64,000 nt of DNA, taken from contig DATLUQ010000013.1 of assembly GCA_035533015.1 (NCBI GenBank), forward strand, positions 124,001 through 188,000. The letters are read 5' to 3'. Below the pieces are notes generated by a model, which worked only from the letters and a program-made list of their open reading frames with translations, was not told where the DNA came from and did not search any database. Position numbers and translations under genes: made by a program. Origin of the DNA: Gemmatimonadaceae bacterium. GTDB taxonomy: Bacteria; Gemmatimonadota; Gemmatimonadetes; Gemmatimonadales; Gemmatimonadaceae. Shown here in pieces: positions 10,984-23,802 of this stretch (position 1 is the first letter of the stretch; the number at the start of each line of letters is the position of its first letter).

Positions 10984-11031
10984 TAGCCCGCGTGGCCAGG
11001 GGTTCACGCTCAACCACAGGAAGTGCCGATC

Positions 11032-12081
<1,050 letters not shown>

Positions 12082-12171
12082 CCCGGCGATTCGCTCGGTG
12101 ACCGGCAAGAACTGCGTGCCGGGGAGACGTTACCTGAACGCGACGGGACCCGGAAACTCCCAACGCTGCAG

Positions 12172-12198
12172 GGTGCTGCTCCCCGGCACCTTCTTTTT
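12172..12198 (+). terminator. Intrinsic-terminator-like hairpin between recA and recX
   Basis: GGTGC (12172-12176) can pair with GCACC (12186-12190), directly followed by the T-rich run TTCTTTTT (12191-12198). The stem is short, so partial read-through is likely. Such attenuation would keep RecX well below RecA, as described for other recA-recX pairs. Confidence 0.5.
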
Positions 12199-12252
12199 CG
12201 GCCGGGTGCTCCCGGTCTTCGACCAACCGGTGCCGCCCCGGCGGGGGCGCCA

Positions 12253-12909
12253 GTGTCCGTAATCACCGCGCTCACGCCGCACCCTCGGCGCCAGGGCCGC
12301 GTGGACGTCCTGGTGGACGGCAAGTCGGTGGGCGCCATTTCGGGAGACGCGGTCGCCCGCCTGCGCCTGAGCGTGGGAACGGAGTTCGAGCCCGTGCGGC
12401 TGGCATTCGAGGCCGAAGCGGCGGCGCTGGCCACGTGGGACGCTGCCAGCCGCCTGCTGGCCGCGCGGGCGCGATCGCGATCGGAGTTGCGCCGGCAATT
12501 GCTGCGCAAGGGCGAGCCGGTGGTGCGCGTGGATCAGGTGCTCGACCGCCTGGAGCGGGCCGGTTACCTGGATGACGCCGATTACGCGCGCCAGTTTGCG
12601 CGCAGTCGGTCGCTGGTGCGGGGCATGTCGCGACGGCGTGTGCAGCAGGAGTTGGCCAAACGCGGCATCGCGCGCGAGGTGGCCGAGGCCGCGATCGCGG
12701 ATGTGTTCGCGCAAGAAGGAGTGGACGAATACGCGGCCGTCGAACGGCTGGCCCGTAGGAAGCTGCCCAGTTTGGCCAAGCTCGATCCCATCATGCGCCG
12801 ACGGCGGTTGTACGCATTCCTTGCGCGGCGTGGTTTCGAGTCCGACGACATTCAACGCGTTATCGGCGCGCTCGGCATCGAACGATTCGGCGATAGCGCG
12901 GAGGAGTAG
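12253..12909 (+). CDS. recX: RecX-family recombination regulator
   Basis: RecX binds RecA filaments and limits their activity. The 218-residue product has an N-terminal strand region (VDVLVDGKSVGAIS) and then RecX three-helix repeats, including SRSELRRQLLRKG, VLDRLERAGYLDDADYARQF and RRRVQQELAKRGI. It starts with GTG at 12253, 171 bases after recA. The long gap carries a hairpin with a T-run. Confidence 0.88.
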   Translation: MSVITALTPHPRRQGRVDVLVDGKSVGAISGDAVARLRLSVGTEFEPVRLAFEAEAAALATWDAASRLLAARARSRSELRRQLLRKGEPVVRVDQVLDRLERAGYLDDADYARQFARSRSLVRGMSRRRVQQELAKRGIAREVAEAAIADVFAQEGVDEYAAVERLARRKLPSLAKLDPIMRRRRLYAFLARRGFESDDIQRVIGALGIERFGDSAEE

Positions 12910-12995
12910 ACGAAGCGCCGGAGGTAGCCATGGGACAAGGCCTTGGCGGTCGCGCCGCCAACGCCTGCGCAACGGCGTGGCGGCCGGCGATTTGG

Positions 12996-13001
12996 TATAT
13001 T
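12996..13001 (+). promoter_or_regulatory. -10 element TATATT eight bases before alaS
   Basis: TATATT lies 8 bases before the alaS ATG, with TTTGG just upstream. There is no Shine-Dalgarno sequence, so transcription probably starts at or within two bases of the ATG (leaderless). No good -35 box is visible. Confidence 0.5.
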
Positions 13002-13009
13002 GCGCCCGT

Positions 13010-15813
<2,804 letters not shown>

Positions 15814-15817
<4 letters not shown>

Positions 15818-16149
15818 CGGTGGGCGCATGGCTGTCTCGCCGGACGCTGCGTCCTCCCGAGGCGCTGGACGCGCGCGTGCGCCGGGCGCTCGGCGGCCGG
15901 TTGGCGCTCGACGCCTCGGAGACGCACCGGGTGTGCGAGGCGGCGGCCGAGGAGGTGCTCTCGTCGCTGCTTGGCGCACGCGAGACGGGGCGCGAATCGG
16001 CGCTCGACCTGCTCGCCGTCGACGCCCTCGTCACATATGCGTTCGAGCATGCAGCGGCGGGTGGGGACCTCGACGCGATGGCGGTCGGCGCCATGCAACG
16101 CATCGCGGCGATCGGGGCGCATCACGCGGCCGCCGGAGACGGGGCGTGA
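15814..16149 (+). CDS. Small Ala-rich helical protein, unknown
   Basis: A 111-residue protein, rich in Ala, Arg and Leu and predicted mostly helical, with no signal peptide, metal-binding pattern or domain I recognise. It is supported as a gene by the ATGA overlap with alaS, the codon pattern matching its neighbours, and the tight spacing (22 bases) to the cpsB-like gene. Some members of this arrangement may be lineage-specific. Function unknown. Confidence 0.6.
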
Positions 16150-16171
16150 CGGCGCGCCGGGAACGGGCGCC

Positions 16172-16951
16172 GTGATCGACATCCACACGCACCTGCTGCC
16201 GGGCGTGGACGACGGATCGCCCTCGATCGATGTGTCGTTGCCGGTGCTGCAGCGATTCGCGGCTGGCGGCGTGGACGTGGTGGTGTGCACGCCGCACCTG
16301 ATGGCGTCGAAAGCCGTGAGCGCGCCGTACAACCAGCACGCACAGATCCTGGCGTCGCTGCGCGAAGCGGCGCCGGCTGGGCTGGAGTTGAAGCTTGGCT
16401 GGGAGATCATGCTCGACACGCCCGGCACGGACCTGCGCCACCCACAGCTGTCACTTGGTGGCTCCAAGGCCGTGCTGGTCGAATTTCCACGGATGTCCAT
16501 TCCGCCCAATGCGACCGATGAGTTGTTCCGCCTGCGGACGAGTGGGATCCTGCCGGTGCTCGCGCATCCCGAGCGGTACGTCGGATGCACGGTGGAACAG
16601 GTGGGCGAGTGGCGGCAGTCGGGCGCGACGATCCAACTGGACGGGGCGGCGCTGCTCGGCCACCATCGCATGTCCGAACTGGCGCGGGCGATCCTCGCCC
16701 GCGGATATGCCGACATCATCGCCAGCGACACCCATGGCGATAGTCGTTCGCTCATTGCGGTGCGCGATTGGCTGGTCGAAGTGGGCACGGCGGAGCAGAT
16801 CGACCTGCTGACGAACGAGAATGCGCGGCGCTTGCTGGCCGACGAGCCGCTGCGGGCGGTGCCGCCGCTCGTCGTGCGCCAGGGCATGTTGGACCGGCTC
16901 CGCCGGTTGGTGCTTGGCCGCGCGCGGTCCGCGGGTTCTACACGACAGTGA
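16172..16951 (+). CDS. CpsB/YwqE-type PHP-domain tyrosine-protein phosphatase
   Basis: This family removes phosphate from tyrosine kinases of the Wzc/CpsD type that control exopolysaccharide export. The 259-residue product opens with the PHP metal motif DIHTHLLPGVDDG (His5, His7) and shows TPHLMA, GWEIML, HPERY and ASDTHGDS, covering the expected metal ligands. GTG 16172 is set by the conserved DIHTH start. No matching tyrosine kinase or capsule gene is in the window, so its target lies elsewhere. gmhA follows after 21 bases. Confidence 0.85.
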   Translation: MIDIHTHLLPGVDDGSPSIDVSLPVLQRFAAGGVDVVVCTPHLMASKAVSAPYNQHAQILASLREAAPAGLELKLGWEIMLDTPGTDLRHPQLSLGGSKAVLVEFPRMSIPPNATDELFRLRTSGILPVLAHPERYVGCTVEQVGEWRQSGATIQLDGAALLGHHRMSELARAILARGYADIIASDTHGDSRSLIAVRDWLVEVGTAEQIDLLTNENARRLLADEPLRAVPPLVVRQGMLDRLRRLVLGRARSAGSTRQ

Positions 16952-16972
16952 CCCAACGGCGGAGGCGCCGGA

Positions 16973-17548
16973 GTGACGCGATCATCGAGTAGGGAGTTCA
17001 GCGAAGCCCTTCGGGCGCTGTCCGACACGGCGCTCCACGTGGCCGACACCATGGGCGCCGAGCTCGACGAGGCGCTGCGCCTCGTGCGTGACACGGTGAA
17101 GGCGGGTGGTACGCTCTTCTTCTGTGGCAATGGGGGCAGCGCCGCCGACGCCCAGCACGTGGCCACCGAATACGTCGTGCGCTATACGCGCAACCGGCGT
17201 GCCTACCCGGCCGTTGCCCTCACCACCGATTCATCCCTTCTCACCGCGGCCGGCAATGATCTCGGATTCGACCAGGTGTTCGCGCGCCAGGTCGAAGCCC
17301 TGGCGGGGCCCGGCGACCTGCTCGTGATCCATTCCACCAGCGGCAATTCGCCCAACGTGCTGCGGGCCGCCGAGGCGGCCCGCGCGGCCGGGGCGAAGGT
17401 GCTGGCCTTCTCCGCCCGCGATGGTGGAGCGCTGCGTGCCCTGGCCGACCACGCGGTGGTGATTCCTACCGATCGAACCGACCGGGCGCAGGAACTGCAT
17501 CTGTGTCTCGAACACATCATCTGCGACATCGTGGAGAAGACGCTGTGA
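16973..17548 (+). CDS. gmhA: Sedoheptulose-7-phosphate isomerase (phosphoheptose isomerase)
   Basis: Converts sedoheptulose 7-phosphate to D-glycero-D-manno-heptose 7-phosphate, first step to the heptose of lipopolysaccharide core or S-layer glycans. The 191-residue SIS protein has FFCGNGGSAADAQHVATEYV, the TTDSSLLTAAGND loop, HSTSGNSPNV, and ELHLCLEHIICD with the zinc/catalytic residues. A GGAGG sequence lies before GTG 16973. rfaE1 (36.2 kb) supplies the next pathway step. Its stop overlaps the SDR start. Confidence 0.93.
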   Translation: MTRSSSREFSEALRALSDTALHVADTMGAELDEALRLVRDTVKAGGTLFFCGNGGSAADAQHVATEYVVRYTRNRRAYPAVALTTDSSLLTAAGNDLGFDQVFARQVEALAGPGDLLVIHSTSGNSPNVLRAAEAARAAGAKVLAFSARDGGALRALADHAVVIPTDRTDRAQELHLCLEHIICDIVEKTL

Positions 17549-18300
17549 TCGATCTCGCCGGAAAGTGCGCGCTCGTGACCGGGGGCTCGCGGGGCATCGG
17601 CGCGGCGACCGTGCTCCTGCTCGCCGAGTCGGGCGCCGACGTCGTGCTCGGCTATCGAGCGCGGGCGGTGGATGCCGAGCGTGTCGCCGCCGAGGCGCGC
17701 GCGCTGGGCGTGCGGGCCGTTGCGGTGGCAGCCGACATCGCCACCTCGAACGGCGCCGACGATCTGGTGCGCGGAGCGGTGGCCGAGCTCGGCGCGCTCG
17801 ACCTGTTCGTGGGCAACGCCGGCATCTGGCCGGTGGAGGAGGAGGACGTTACGCAGATCTCCGATGCCCGCTGGCGCCACACGATGGCGCAGAACGTCGA
17901 TTCGATGTTCTACACCACCCGGGCCGCCGCTCGCGTGCTCCGCGACCACGGACGCATCGTGCTCGTGTCCAGCACGGCCGGCCAGCGCGGCGAGGCGTTT
18001 CATTCCGACTACGGGGCGTCGAAGGGCGCGATGATCTCGTTCGTGAAGTCCCTGGCCCCCGAACTCGCCAGGCGGGACATCACGATCAACAGCGTCGCAC
18101 CGGGCTGGGTGGACACCGAGATGTGCGACGTACCCTACGCCGACGGCGGGCGGGAGCGAATCGCGGCCACGATTCCGCTGGGGCGTGTGGCCGACGCCCG
18201 GGACATCGCCGGGCCGATCGTATTCCTCTGTTCGGCGCTCGCCCGGCACATCACCGGAGAGATCGTGAACGTGAATGGCGGCAGCGTGCTCTGCGGATGA
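17545..18300 (+). CDS. SDR-family NAD(P)-dependent oxidoreductase (FabG-like)
   Basis: A 251-residue short-chain dehydrogenase with the nucleotide motif TGGSRGIG (12-19), the NAGIW strand, catalytic Ser in LVSSTAGQ, Tyr-Lys in YGASKGA, and a C-terminal region ITGEIVNVNGGSVL, all typical of FabG-like reductases. Substrate unknown. The start is GTG 17545 (VIDLAGKCALVTGG), which overlaps the gmhA stop; an upstream start at 17503 would extend into gmhA without similarity. The location after gmhA could mean a sugar or nucleotide-sugar role, but this is only context. Confidence 0.88.
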   Translation: MIDLAGKCALVTGGSRGIGAATVLLLAESGADVVLGYRARAVDAERVAAEARALGVRAVAVAADIATSNGADDLVRGAVAELGALDLFVGNAGIWPVEEEDVTQISDARWRHTMAQNVDSMFYTTRAAARVLRDHGRIVLVSSTAGQRGEAFHSDYGASKGAMISFVKSLAPELARRDITINSVAPGWVDTEMCDVPYADGGRERIAATIPLGRVADARDIAGPIVFLCSALARHITGEIVNVNGGSVLCG

Positions 18301-19256
18301 TCGTTCTCATATTCACCGGCGGGACGATCTCCATGCGCCACGATCCCGCGGCGGGCGGGGCCGTACCCGCGCTCGCCGGGCGTGACATCCTGGCGCTCGC
18401 GCCCGGCCTCGATCGGATCGCGCAACTCGAGGTCGATGACTTCGGCGCCTTTCCCGGTCCGCATATGACCGTGGAGCGCGTGTGGGCGCTGCGTGCGCGC
18501 ATCGCTGCGCATCTGGCGCGCCCCGAGGTCGAAGGCATCGTCGTCACCCACGGCACGGACTCCCTGGAGGAGTCGGCGTACCTCATGGCGCGATCGCTCG
18601 ACACCGAAAAGCCCGTCGTCTTCACCGGCGCGATGCGCACGTCGAGCGACCTCGGGTGGGATGGGCCGGCCAACCTCGGTGCGTCGGTGCGCACGGCCGC
18701 CAGCAACGAGGCGCGTGGGTTGGGCGTGCTGGTCGTGATGGGCGATCGTATCTTCAGCGCTCTCGACGTGACCAAGGTGCACACGCACATGCCAGACGCG
18801 TTCGAGAGCCCTGGTCTGGGGCCGCTGGGCGTGGTGGACGACGGGCGCGTGATCGTGCGGCGCCTCGTGGAGGGTTCGTTGGCGGTGTTGGCCCCCGAGG
18901 CGCCGGCCCAGCCGGTGGACATTGTGTACGCCTGGGGCGGTGCCGACGCCCGCCTTCTCGACGCATCGCGCCAGGCCGCGCTGGGTGTGGTGGTGGCGGC
19001 GATGGGGCGGGGCAACGTCCCGCCGCCGATGGCCGAGGGGATCGACCGGTGGATTGCCGACGGCAAGCCGGTGGTGATCACCTCGCGCGCCCTGCGTGGC
19101 CGCGTGGGGCACACGTACGGGTACCCGGGCGGGGGGCGCCGGCTGTTCGAGGCCGGCGCGCTCTTCGCGGGCAGCCGCCGGCCCACGCAGGCGCGCATCG
19201 ACCTCATGCTCGCACTCGGCGCCGGCGTCGACCTGCGCTCGGTGTTCGATGGCTGA
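18297..19256 (+). CDS. L-asparaginase (type I/II aspartate-active family)
   Basis: Hydrolyses asparagine to aspartate and ammonia. The 319-residue product shows both threonine motifs of the family: FTGGTIS near the N-terminus and VVTHGTDSLEESA around residue 82-94, plus VFTGAMR and GNVPPPM. No signal peptide, so cytoplasmic and closer to type I. ATG overlaps the SDR stop (ATGA). A second, unrelated asparaginase lies at 38390. Confidence 0.9.
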   Translation: MIVLIFTGGTISMRHDPAAGGAVPALAGRDILALAPGLDRIAQLEVDDFGAFPGPHMTVERVWALRARIAAHLARPEVEGIVVTHGTDSLEESAYLMARSLDTEKPVVFTGAMRTSSDLGWDGPANLGASVRTAASNEARGLGVLVVMGDRIFSALDVTKVHTHMPDAFESPGLGPLGVVDDGRVIVRRLVEGSLAVLAPEAPAQPVDIVYAWGGADARLLDASRQAALGVVVAAMGRGNVPPPMAEGIDRWIADGKPVVITSRALRGRVGHTYGYPGGGRRLFEAGALFAGSRRPTQARIDLMLALGAGVDLRSVFDG

Positions 19257-20583
19257 GCACGACGACCTGCGCAAGCTGCGGCCGCCCAAGCCGGTGCTCG
19301 AGATCGCCGGGAGGCTGGAGAATGCCGGCCACGAAACATGGTGCGTGGGGGGCGCCGTGCGCGACGCGCTGCTCGGCCATCAGCACCTGGATTGGGATCT
19401 GGCCACGGCGGCGACCCCGGAACAGGTGCGCGCGCTGTTCGGCCATCGGCGCACGATTCCCGTAGGCATCGAATTCGGGACGGTGGGTGTGCTCGACGAC
19501 ACTAAGACGCTGCACGAGGTGACCACCTTTCGCCGCGACGTGCGCACGGACGGGCGCCACGCCGAGGTCGAGTTCGGCGTCTCGCTGGATGAGGACCTCG
19601 CGCGCCGCGACTTCACGATCAATGCCATCGCGTACTCGCCGCGGCTGGAGCGGTTGCACGATCCGTTCGATGGTCGCCGCGATCTCGAGCGGCGGCTGGT
19701 GCGCGCCGTGGGCGATCCGGGCCAGCGGATGCGCGAGGATCGGTTGCGCGCGCTGCGCGCGATCCGGTTCTCGGCGCGGTTCGGGTTCGCGATCGACCAG
19801 CCCACCTGGCGGGCCATCGTCGAGAGTGCGCCGTACCTGGGACGGCTGTCGCCCGAGCGGGTGAAGCAGGAGCTCGAGAAGACCATGGAGCAGGTGGCGG
19901 CGCCGAGTGCGGCGCTTCGGCGGTGGCGCGAAGCCGGGGCCCTCCCGGTGCTGGTGCCGGCGCTGGCCGGCGTGAGCGACGAGGTCGTGGACGCGCTCGA
20001 TTGCCTGGCGAAGCCGGGCATCCCACACCGTCCGAACCGCCGCGTGCATCGAATGGCCATGCTGTTCAGCGACGTGCCCGCCAAGCAGATCGGGGCGGCG
20101 CTCACGGCGTTGCGCTGCTCCAAGCTGGAGATGACCTGGATCCAGATGCTGGTGGAACGCTGGCAAGCGGTAGGTGGATCCATGGGAAACGCACTGATCG
20201 CCGCCGCGCCGATCACCGACGCGGAGGTGCGGCGCTGGGTGGCAAGCGTGGGCCGCCTGCACCTCCCGGGGTACTTCCGGCTTGCCGGCGCGCGTTGGGC
20301 CGTGCGGCGTCGCGTGACGCCATCCGCGCCCTCGCCTCAGGCGATCCGAGCGCTCTACCGGCGCGCACTCCGCGCGGCGTTCCGCGATCCGGTGGATCTG
20401 CGCGATCTCGCGCTGGATGGCGACGACCTGCGGCGCGCCGGTATTCCCGCGGGGCCCGCGCTCGGCAAGATCCTCCAGGCGTTGCTCGATTGGGTGTTGG
20501 ATGATCCGGCGCGGAACACGCCATCGGCGCTGCTGGCGCGCGCCGACGAACTGCGCGCGGCAGCCAGGTCGGAGGGACCGTGA
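19249..20583 (+). CDS. cca: CCA tRNA nucleotidyltransferase
   Basis: Adds or repairs the 3'-CCA end of tRNAs. The 444-residue class II enzyme has the nucleotidyltransferase core WCVGGAVRDALLG and DWDLATAA (catalytic carboxylates), the RRDFTINAIAY motif, EDRLRALRAIRFSARFGF, and a C-terminal helical domain. Neither tRNA gene in this window encodes its CCA end, so such an enzyme is required. Overlaps the asparaginase gene by 8 bases and rarA by GTGA. Confidence 0.92.
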   Translation: MAEHDDLRKLRPPKPVLEIAGRLENAGHETWCVGGAVRDALLGHQHLDWDLATAATPEQVRALFGHRRTIPVGIEFGTVGVLDDTKTLHEVTTFRRDVRTDGRHAEVEFGVSLDEDLARRDFTINAIAYSPRLERLHDPFDGRRDLERRLVRAVGDPGQRMREDRLRALRAIRFSARFGFAIDQPTWRAIVESAPYLGRLSPERVKQELEKTMEQVAAPSAALRRWREAGALPVLVPALAGVSDEVVDALDCLAKPGIPHRPNRRVHRMAMLFSDVPAKQIGAALTALRCSKLEMTWIQMLVERWQAVGGSMGNALIAAAPITDAEVRRWVASVGRLHLPGYFRLAGARWAVRRRVTPSAPSPQAIRALYRRALRAAFRDPVDLRDLALDGDDLRRAGIPAGPALGKILQALLDWVLDDPARNTPSALLARADELRAAARSEGP

Positions 20584-21959
20584 CCCGCGGCGGCAAGCGC
20601 GGAGCGCGCGCCACCGGCGGCGGAGACAAGGCCGGGGGGGCCTCACTCTGGGCGCGCCCCGACGATGCGCCCCTCGCCGCTCGCATGCGTCCGCGCACGC
20701 TCGACGAGTTCGTGGGTCAGCGGCAGATACTCGCCCCCGGCAAGCCGCTGCGAGCCGCCATCGAATCGGGAACCGTGGGCTCGATGGTATTCTGGGGACC
20801 GCCGGGTTCCGGCAAGACGACGCTTGCACGCCTCATCGCCCGGCACGCCGACCGTGAGTTCGTGCCGTTCTCGGCCGTCACCGAGGGCGTACCGCGCGTG
20901 CGTGAGATCGTGGCGGAGGCGGAGTCGCGCCGCCTGCTGGGGCGGGGGACGATTCTCTTCGCGGACGAGATTCACCGCTTCAACAAGGCGCAGCAGGACG
21001 CGTTCCTCCCGCACGTCGAATCGGGCACCATCACGCTGATCGGCGCCACCACCGAGAATCCGTCGTTCGAAATCATCGGCGCATTGCGGTCTCGCATGCG
21101 AGTGTTCGTGCTCGAGCCGTTGTCGGAGCAGGACATCGAGACGGTGATTCGTTCGGCATTGGCCGACGAGGAGCGCGGGTTGGGCGGCCGGAAGCTCGTG
21201 GTGGACGAACCCGCGATGGCGCTCATCGCCGCCGAAGCGGACGGCGATGCACGGCGCGCGCTCACGGTGCTCGAAGCGGCGGCGGCCCACGCCGGGCAGG
21301 GTGGGCGCATCGGGGAATCCGAAGCGCGGGAGGCGCTGCAGTTCCGATTCGCGCGATTCGACAAGGGCGGCGAAGAGACCTACAACATGCTGAGCGCGTA
21401 CCACAAGAGCCTGCGCGGCAGCGATCCGCAGGGCGCGCTGTACTGGATGGCGCGGATGATCGACGGCGGTGCCGACCCGATGGTCCTGTTCCGGCGGGCG
21501 ATCGCCATGGCAGCGGAGGACATCGGACTGGCCGATCCCGAGGCGCTCAAGCTCGCGGTGGCGGCGCGCGACGCGTTCCACATGCTGGGCGCCCCGGAGG
21601 GTTATCTTCCGTTGGCCGAGATGACCGTGTATCTCGCAACGGCGCCCAAGTCGAACAGTTCGAAACGGGCGCTGGACGCGGCGATGGCGGCCGCGCGGGA
21701 CACGCCCGCCGAGCCGGTCCCGCTGCACATCCGCAACGCGCCCACGGGATTGATGAAGGAACTGGGGTATGGGCGTGGGTATCAATACGCACATGCGGTG
21801 CCCGAGGCGTACGTGCCGCAGGAATATTTGCCGGAGCGATTGCGGGGCACCACGTTCTTCGAACCGGGCGCGTTCGGATTCGAAAAGGAGATCGCCAGGC
21901 GGTTGGCCTGGTGGGCCGAGCGCAAACGCCGGGCCGATGAGGGAGACCACAGTGTATGA
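20580..21959 (+). CDS. rarA: Replication-associated recombination protein A (RarA/MgsA)
   Basis: AAA+ ATPase related to clamp loaders that acts at stalled replication forks. The 459-residue product has PLAARMRPRTLDEFVGQ, Walker A GPPGSGKTTLARLIA, Walker B ILFADEIHRFNKAQQD, sensor ATTENPSFEI, and the RarA C-terminal tetramerisation region (HKSLRGSDPQGALYWMARM; PPEGY-like APEGYLPLAEM). GTG start overlaps the cca stop. The lipoprotein gene follows with an ATGA overlap. Confidence 0.93.
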   Translation: MTRGGKRGARATGGGDKAGGASLWARPDDAPLAARMRPRTLDEFVGQRQILAPGKPLRAAIESGTVGSMVFWGPPGSGKTTLARLIARHADREFVPFSAVTEGVPRVREIVAEAESRRLLGRGTILFADEIHRFNKAQQDAFLPHVESGTITLIGATTENPSFEIIGALRSRMRVFVLEPLSEQDIETVIRSALADEERGLGGRKLVVDEPAMALIAAEADGDARRALTVLEAAAAHAGQGGRIGESEAREALQFRFARFDKGGEETYNMLSAYHKSLRGSDPQGALYWMARMIDGGADPMVLFRRAIAMAAEDIGLADPEALKLAVAARDAFHMLGAPEGYLPLAEMTVYLATAPKSNSSKRALDAAMAAARDTPAEPVPLHIRNAPTGLMKELGYGRGYQYAHAVPEAYVPQEYLPERLRGTTFFEPGAFGFEKEIARRLAWWAERKRRADEGDHSV

Positions 21960-22450
21960 GGTGGCGAATGGTGCGGACTTCCGTAAGCAAAGTAGTATGG
22001 ATGGCCGGGGCCTTGGCGGTCATGGCTGGGTGTGCGACCCTCGGCCGACAGTTCTTCAAGCAGCCGACGGTGGTGCTGCGCGACGTGCGCTTGGCGGGGC
22101 TCGGGATCACGGGGGGCAACCTGGATGTCGTGCTCGCGGTGTACAATCCCAACGGCTACCAGCTTGACGCTACGAGCCTCCATTATCGGTTGCTGGTTGA
22201 CACCGTCGAGGTCGCCGATGGCAACGTGAGCGAGCGGAGTGCGTTCCGCGGCGGCGACACCACCATCGTGCACCTGCCGGTGACGTTCAGCTACGCCGGC
22301 GTGGGCGCGGCCGGTCGCGAGTTGACGCAGACCGGCGCGGTGAACTACCGCGTGGTGGGCGACATCACGGTCGATTCGCCGATCGGCAGCCGCACCTTCC
22401 CCTTCACGTCGAGCGGGCGTTTCACCACCGTCAACGCCACGATTCACTAG
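21956..22450 (+). CDS. LEA14/WHy-like lipoprotein
   Basis: A 164-residue protein with a lipoprotein signal: basic MRWRMVR, hydrophobic stretch WMAGALAVMAG and lipobox VMAGC. The mature domain (VRLAGLGITGGNLDVVLAVYNPNGY) is the beta-sandwich LEA14/water-stress-hypersensitivity fold found in desiccation and envelope proteins. Expected location is the outer-membrane or inner-membrane inner face. Start at 21956 overlaps the rarA stop; a second ATG at 21968 is also possible. Exact role unknown. Confidence 0.8.
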   Translation: MRWRMVRTSVSKVVWMAGALAVMAGCATLGRQFFKQPTVVLRDVRLAGLGITGGNLDVVLAVYNPNGYQLDATSLHYRLLVDTVEVADGNVSERSAFRGGDTTIVHLPVTFSYAGVGAAGRELTQTGAVNYRVVGDITVDSPIGSRTFPFTSSGRFTTVNATIH

Positions 22451-22508
22451 GGAGACGCGCATCGCACGAGAACTGATCGACGTCACGCAGGCGGCGGACC
22501 GGGCGCTG

Positions 22509-23759
22509 TTGGTCGGCGCCCCGTTGAAGCGCGCCGGCGGCCGGCGGGCACTCGACGAACACCTGCGGGAGCTGGCGCGACTGGCCGATACGGCGGGCGC
22601 GACGGTGGTAGGCGAAATGACCCAGCAGATCGACCGTCCGCATTCGGGCACGTACCTTGGCGCGGGCAAGCTCGACGAGCTGCGCGCCCGCGTCGGGGAG
22701 CTGGGCGCCACGCTCGTCATCTTCGATGATGAGCTGTCGCCCACACAGGGCAAGAACATCGAGGACGCCATCGGCCAGCGCGTCGTGGATCGCGCGGAAC
22801 TGATCCTCGACATCTTCGCCACCCGCGCGCGGAGCAGCGAGGCCAAGATGCAGGTGGAACTGGCCCAGCTCGAGTACATGCTGCCGCGGCTCACCCGCAT
22901 GTGGACCCACCTCGAGAAGTTCCGCGGGGGCATCGGCGTGCGCGGCCCCGGTGAAACGCAGCTCGAAACGGACCGCCGGTTGATCAACCATCGCATCAAG
23001 CTGCTGCGCGGGCGGTTGCGGGACGTGATGAAGGCGCGCGTGGTACAGCGGCAATCGCGGCATGGCGCGTTCAAGGCGTCGCTGGTCGGCTACACCAACG
23101 CCGGCAAGTCATCGATCCTGCGCGGGCTGGCTGGCGACGCCGGCGTGTTCGTGGAAGACCGCCTGTTCGCGACGCTCGATCCGCTCACCCGCGAAGTGGA
23201 TCTGGGCGAGAACGCTCACGTGCTGGTGACCGACACCGTGGGGTTCATTCGCAAGCTGCCGCACCACCTCGTGGCGTCGTTCCGCGCCACGCTGGAGGAG
23301 ACGAGCGACGCCGACATCCTGCTGCACGTCGTCGATGCCAGCCACCCCTTGTGGGAAGACCAGCGCCAGGTGGTGGAGCAAGTGCTCGAGGAGCTGGGCC
23401 TCCAGGACAAGCCGGTGCTGCTGGTATTCAACAAAGTGGACGCGCTGAGCGACGAGGCATTGCTCGCCCTCCAGGGGCGCATGGCCACCGCGTCGCCCGG
23501 GGCCATCTTCGTGTCGGCGAACGCCGAGGGGGGATTGGAGCCGCTGCGCCGGGCCCTGCAGGCGGCTGTGCGCGCACGCCGGCCGGTGTCGGAAATCCGC
23601 CTGTCGGCGGCTGACGGCAAGCTGCTCGCCTTCATTCATCGTGAGGGCGAGGTGCTGGAGCAGCGCACCGTTGATGATCGGCTGATCGTGCGGGCCCGGG
23701 TGAACGACGCGCTGGCCGGACGGCTGCGAAGCGCGGGCGCGGAGGTCGAGCAGGTCTGA
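22509..23759 (+). CDS. hflX: GTPase HflX
   Basis: Ribosome-binding GTPase that splits stalled or hibernating 70S ribosomes, often under stress. It has the HflX N-terminal domain (GTYLGAGKLDEL, VELAQLEYMLPRL), the signature GGIGVRGPGETQLETDRR, the G domain with G1 GYTNAGKSS, G3 DTVGFIRKLP and G4 NKVD. The coordinates use the first normal start (TTG 22509), but the reading frame upstream still resembles HflX (LIDVTQAADRALLVG aligns with the E. coli N-terminus), so the true start is probably AUC 22461, which has GGGAG just before it, or CUG 22473. Confidence 0.93.
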   Translation: MVGAPLKRAGGRRALDEHLRELARLADTAGATVVGEMTQQIDRPHSGTYLGAGKLDELRARVGELGATLVIFDDELSPTQGKNIEDAIGQRVVDRAELILDIFATRARSSEAKMQVELAQLEYMLPRLTRMWTHLEKFRGGIGVRGPGETQLETDRRLINHRIKLLRGRLRDVMKARVVQRQSRHGAFKASLVGYTNAGKSSILRGLAGDAGVFVEDRLFATLDPLTREVDLGENAHVLVTDTVGFIRKLPHHLVASFRATLEETSDADILLHVVDASHPLWEDQRQVVEQVLEELGLQDKPVLLVFNKVDALSDEALLALQGRMATASPGAIFVSANAEGGLEPLRRALQAAVRARRPVSEIRLSAADGKLLAFIHREGEVLEQRTVDDRLIVRARVNDALAGRLRSAGAEVEQV

Positions 23760-23775
23760 GTATTGGCTATTCAAA

Positions 23776-23802
23776 TATGACAGCTTATGACAAGAGTTGA
23801 CA
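23776..23802 (+). repeat. Three direct repeats (T/G)(A/T)TGACA, 10-bp phased
   Basis: TATGACA at 23776-23782, TATGACA at 23786-23792 and GTTGACA at 23796-23802 are exactly 10 bp apart, so they face the same side of the helix. The third contains the -35 box of the promoter for the following gene. Head-to-tail repeats are the kind of site bound cooperatively by excisionase/MerR-like helix-turn-helix proteins, and the next gene encodes one; autoregulation is an inference. Confidence 0.6.

Noticed and set aside
10923-11031. Classical SOS box before recA
   Set aside because: No CTGT-N8-ACAG or GAAC-N4-GTTC match; only a weak GTT-N6-AAC dyad, reported with low confidence.
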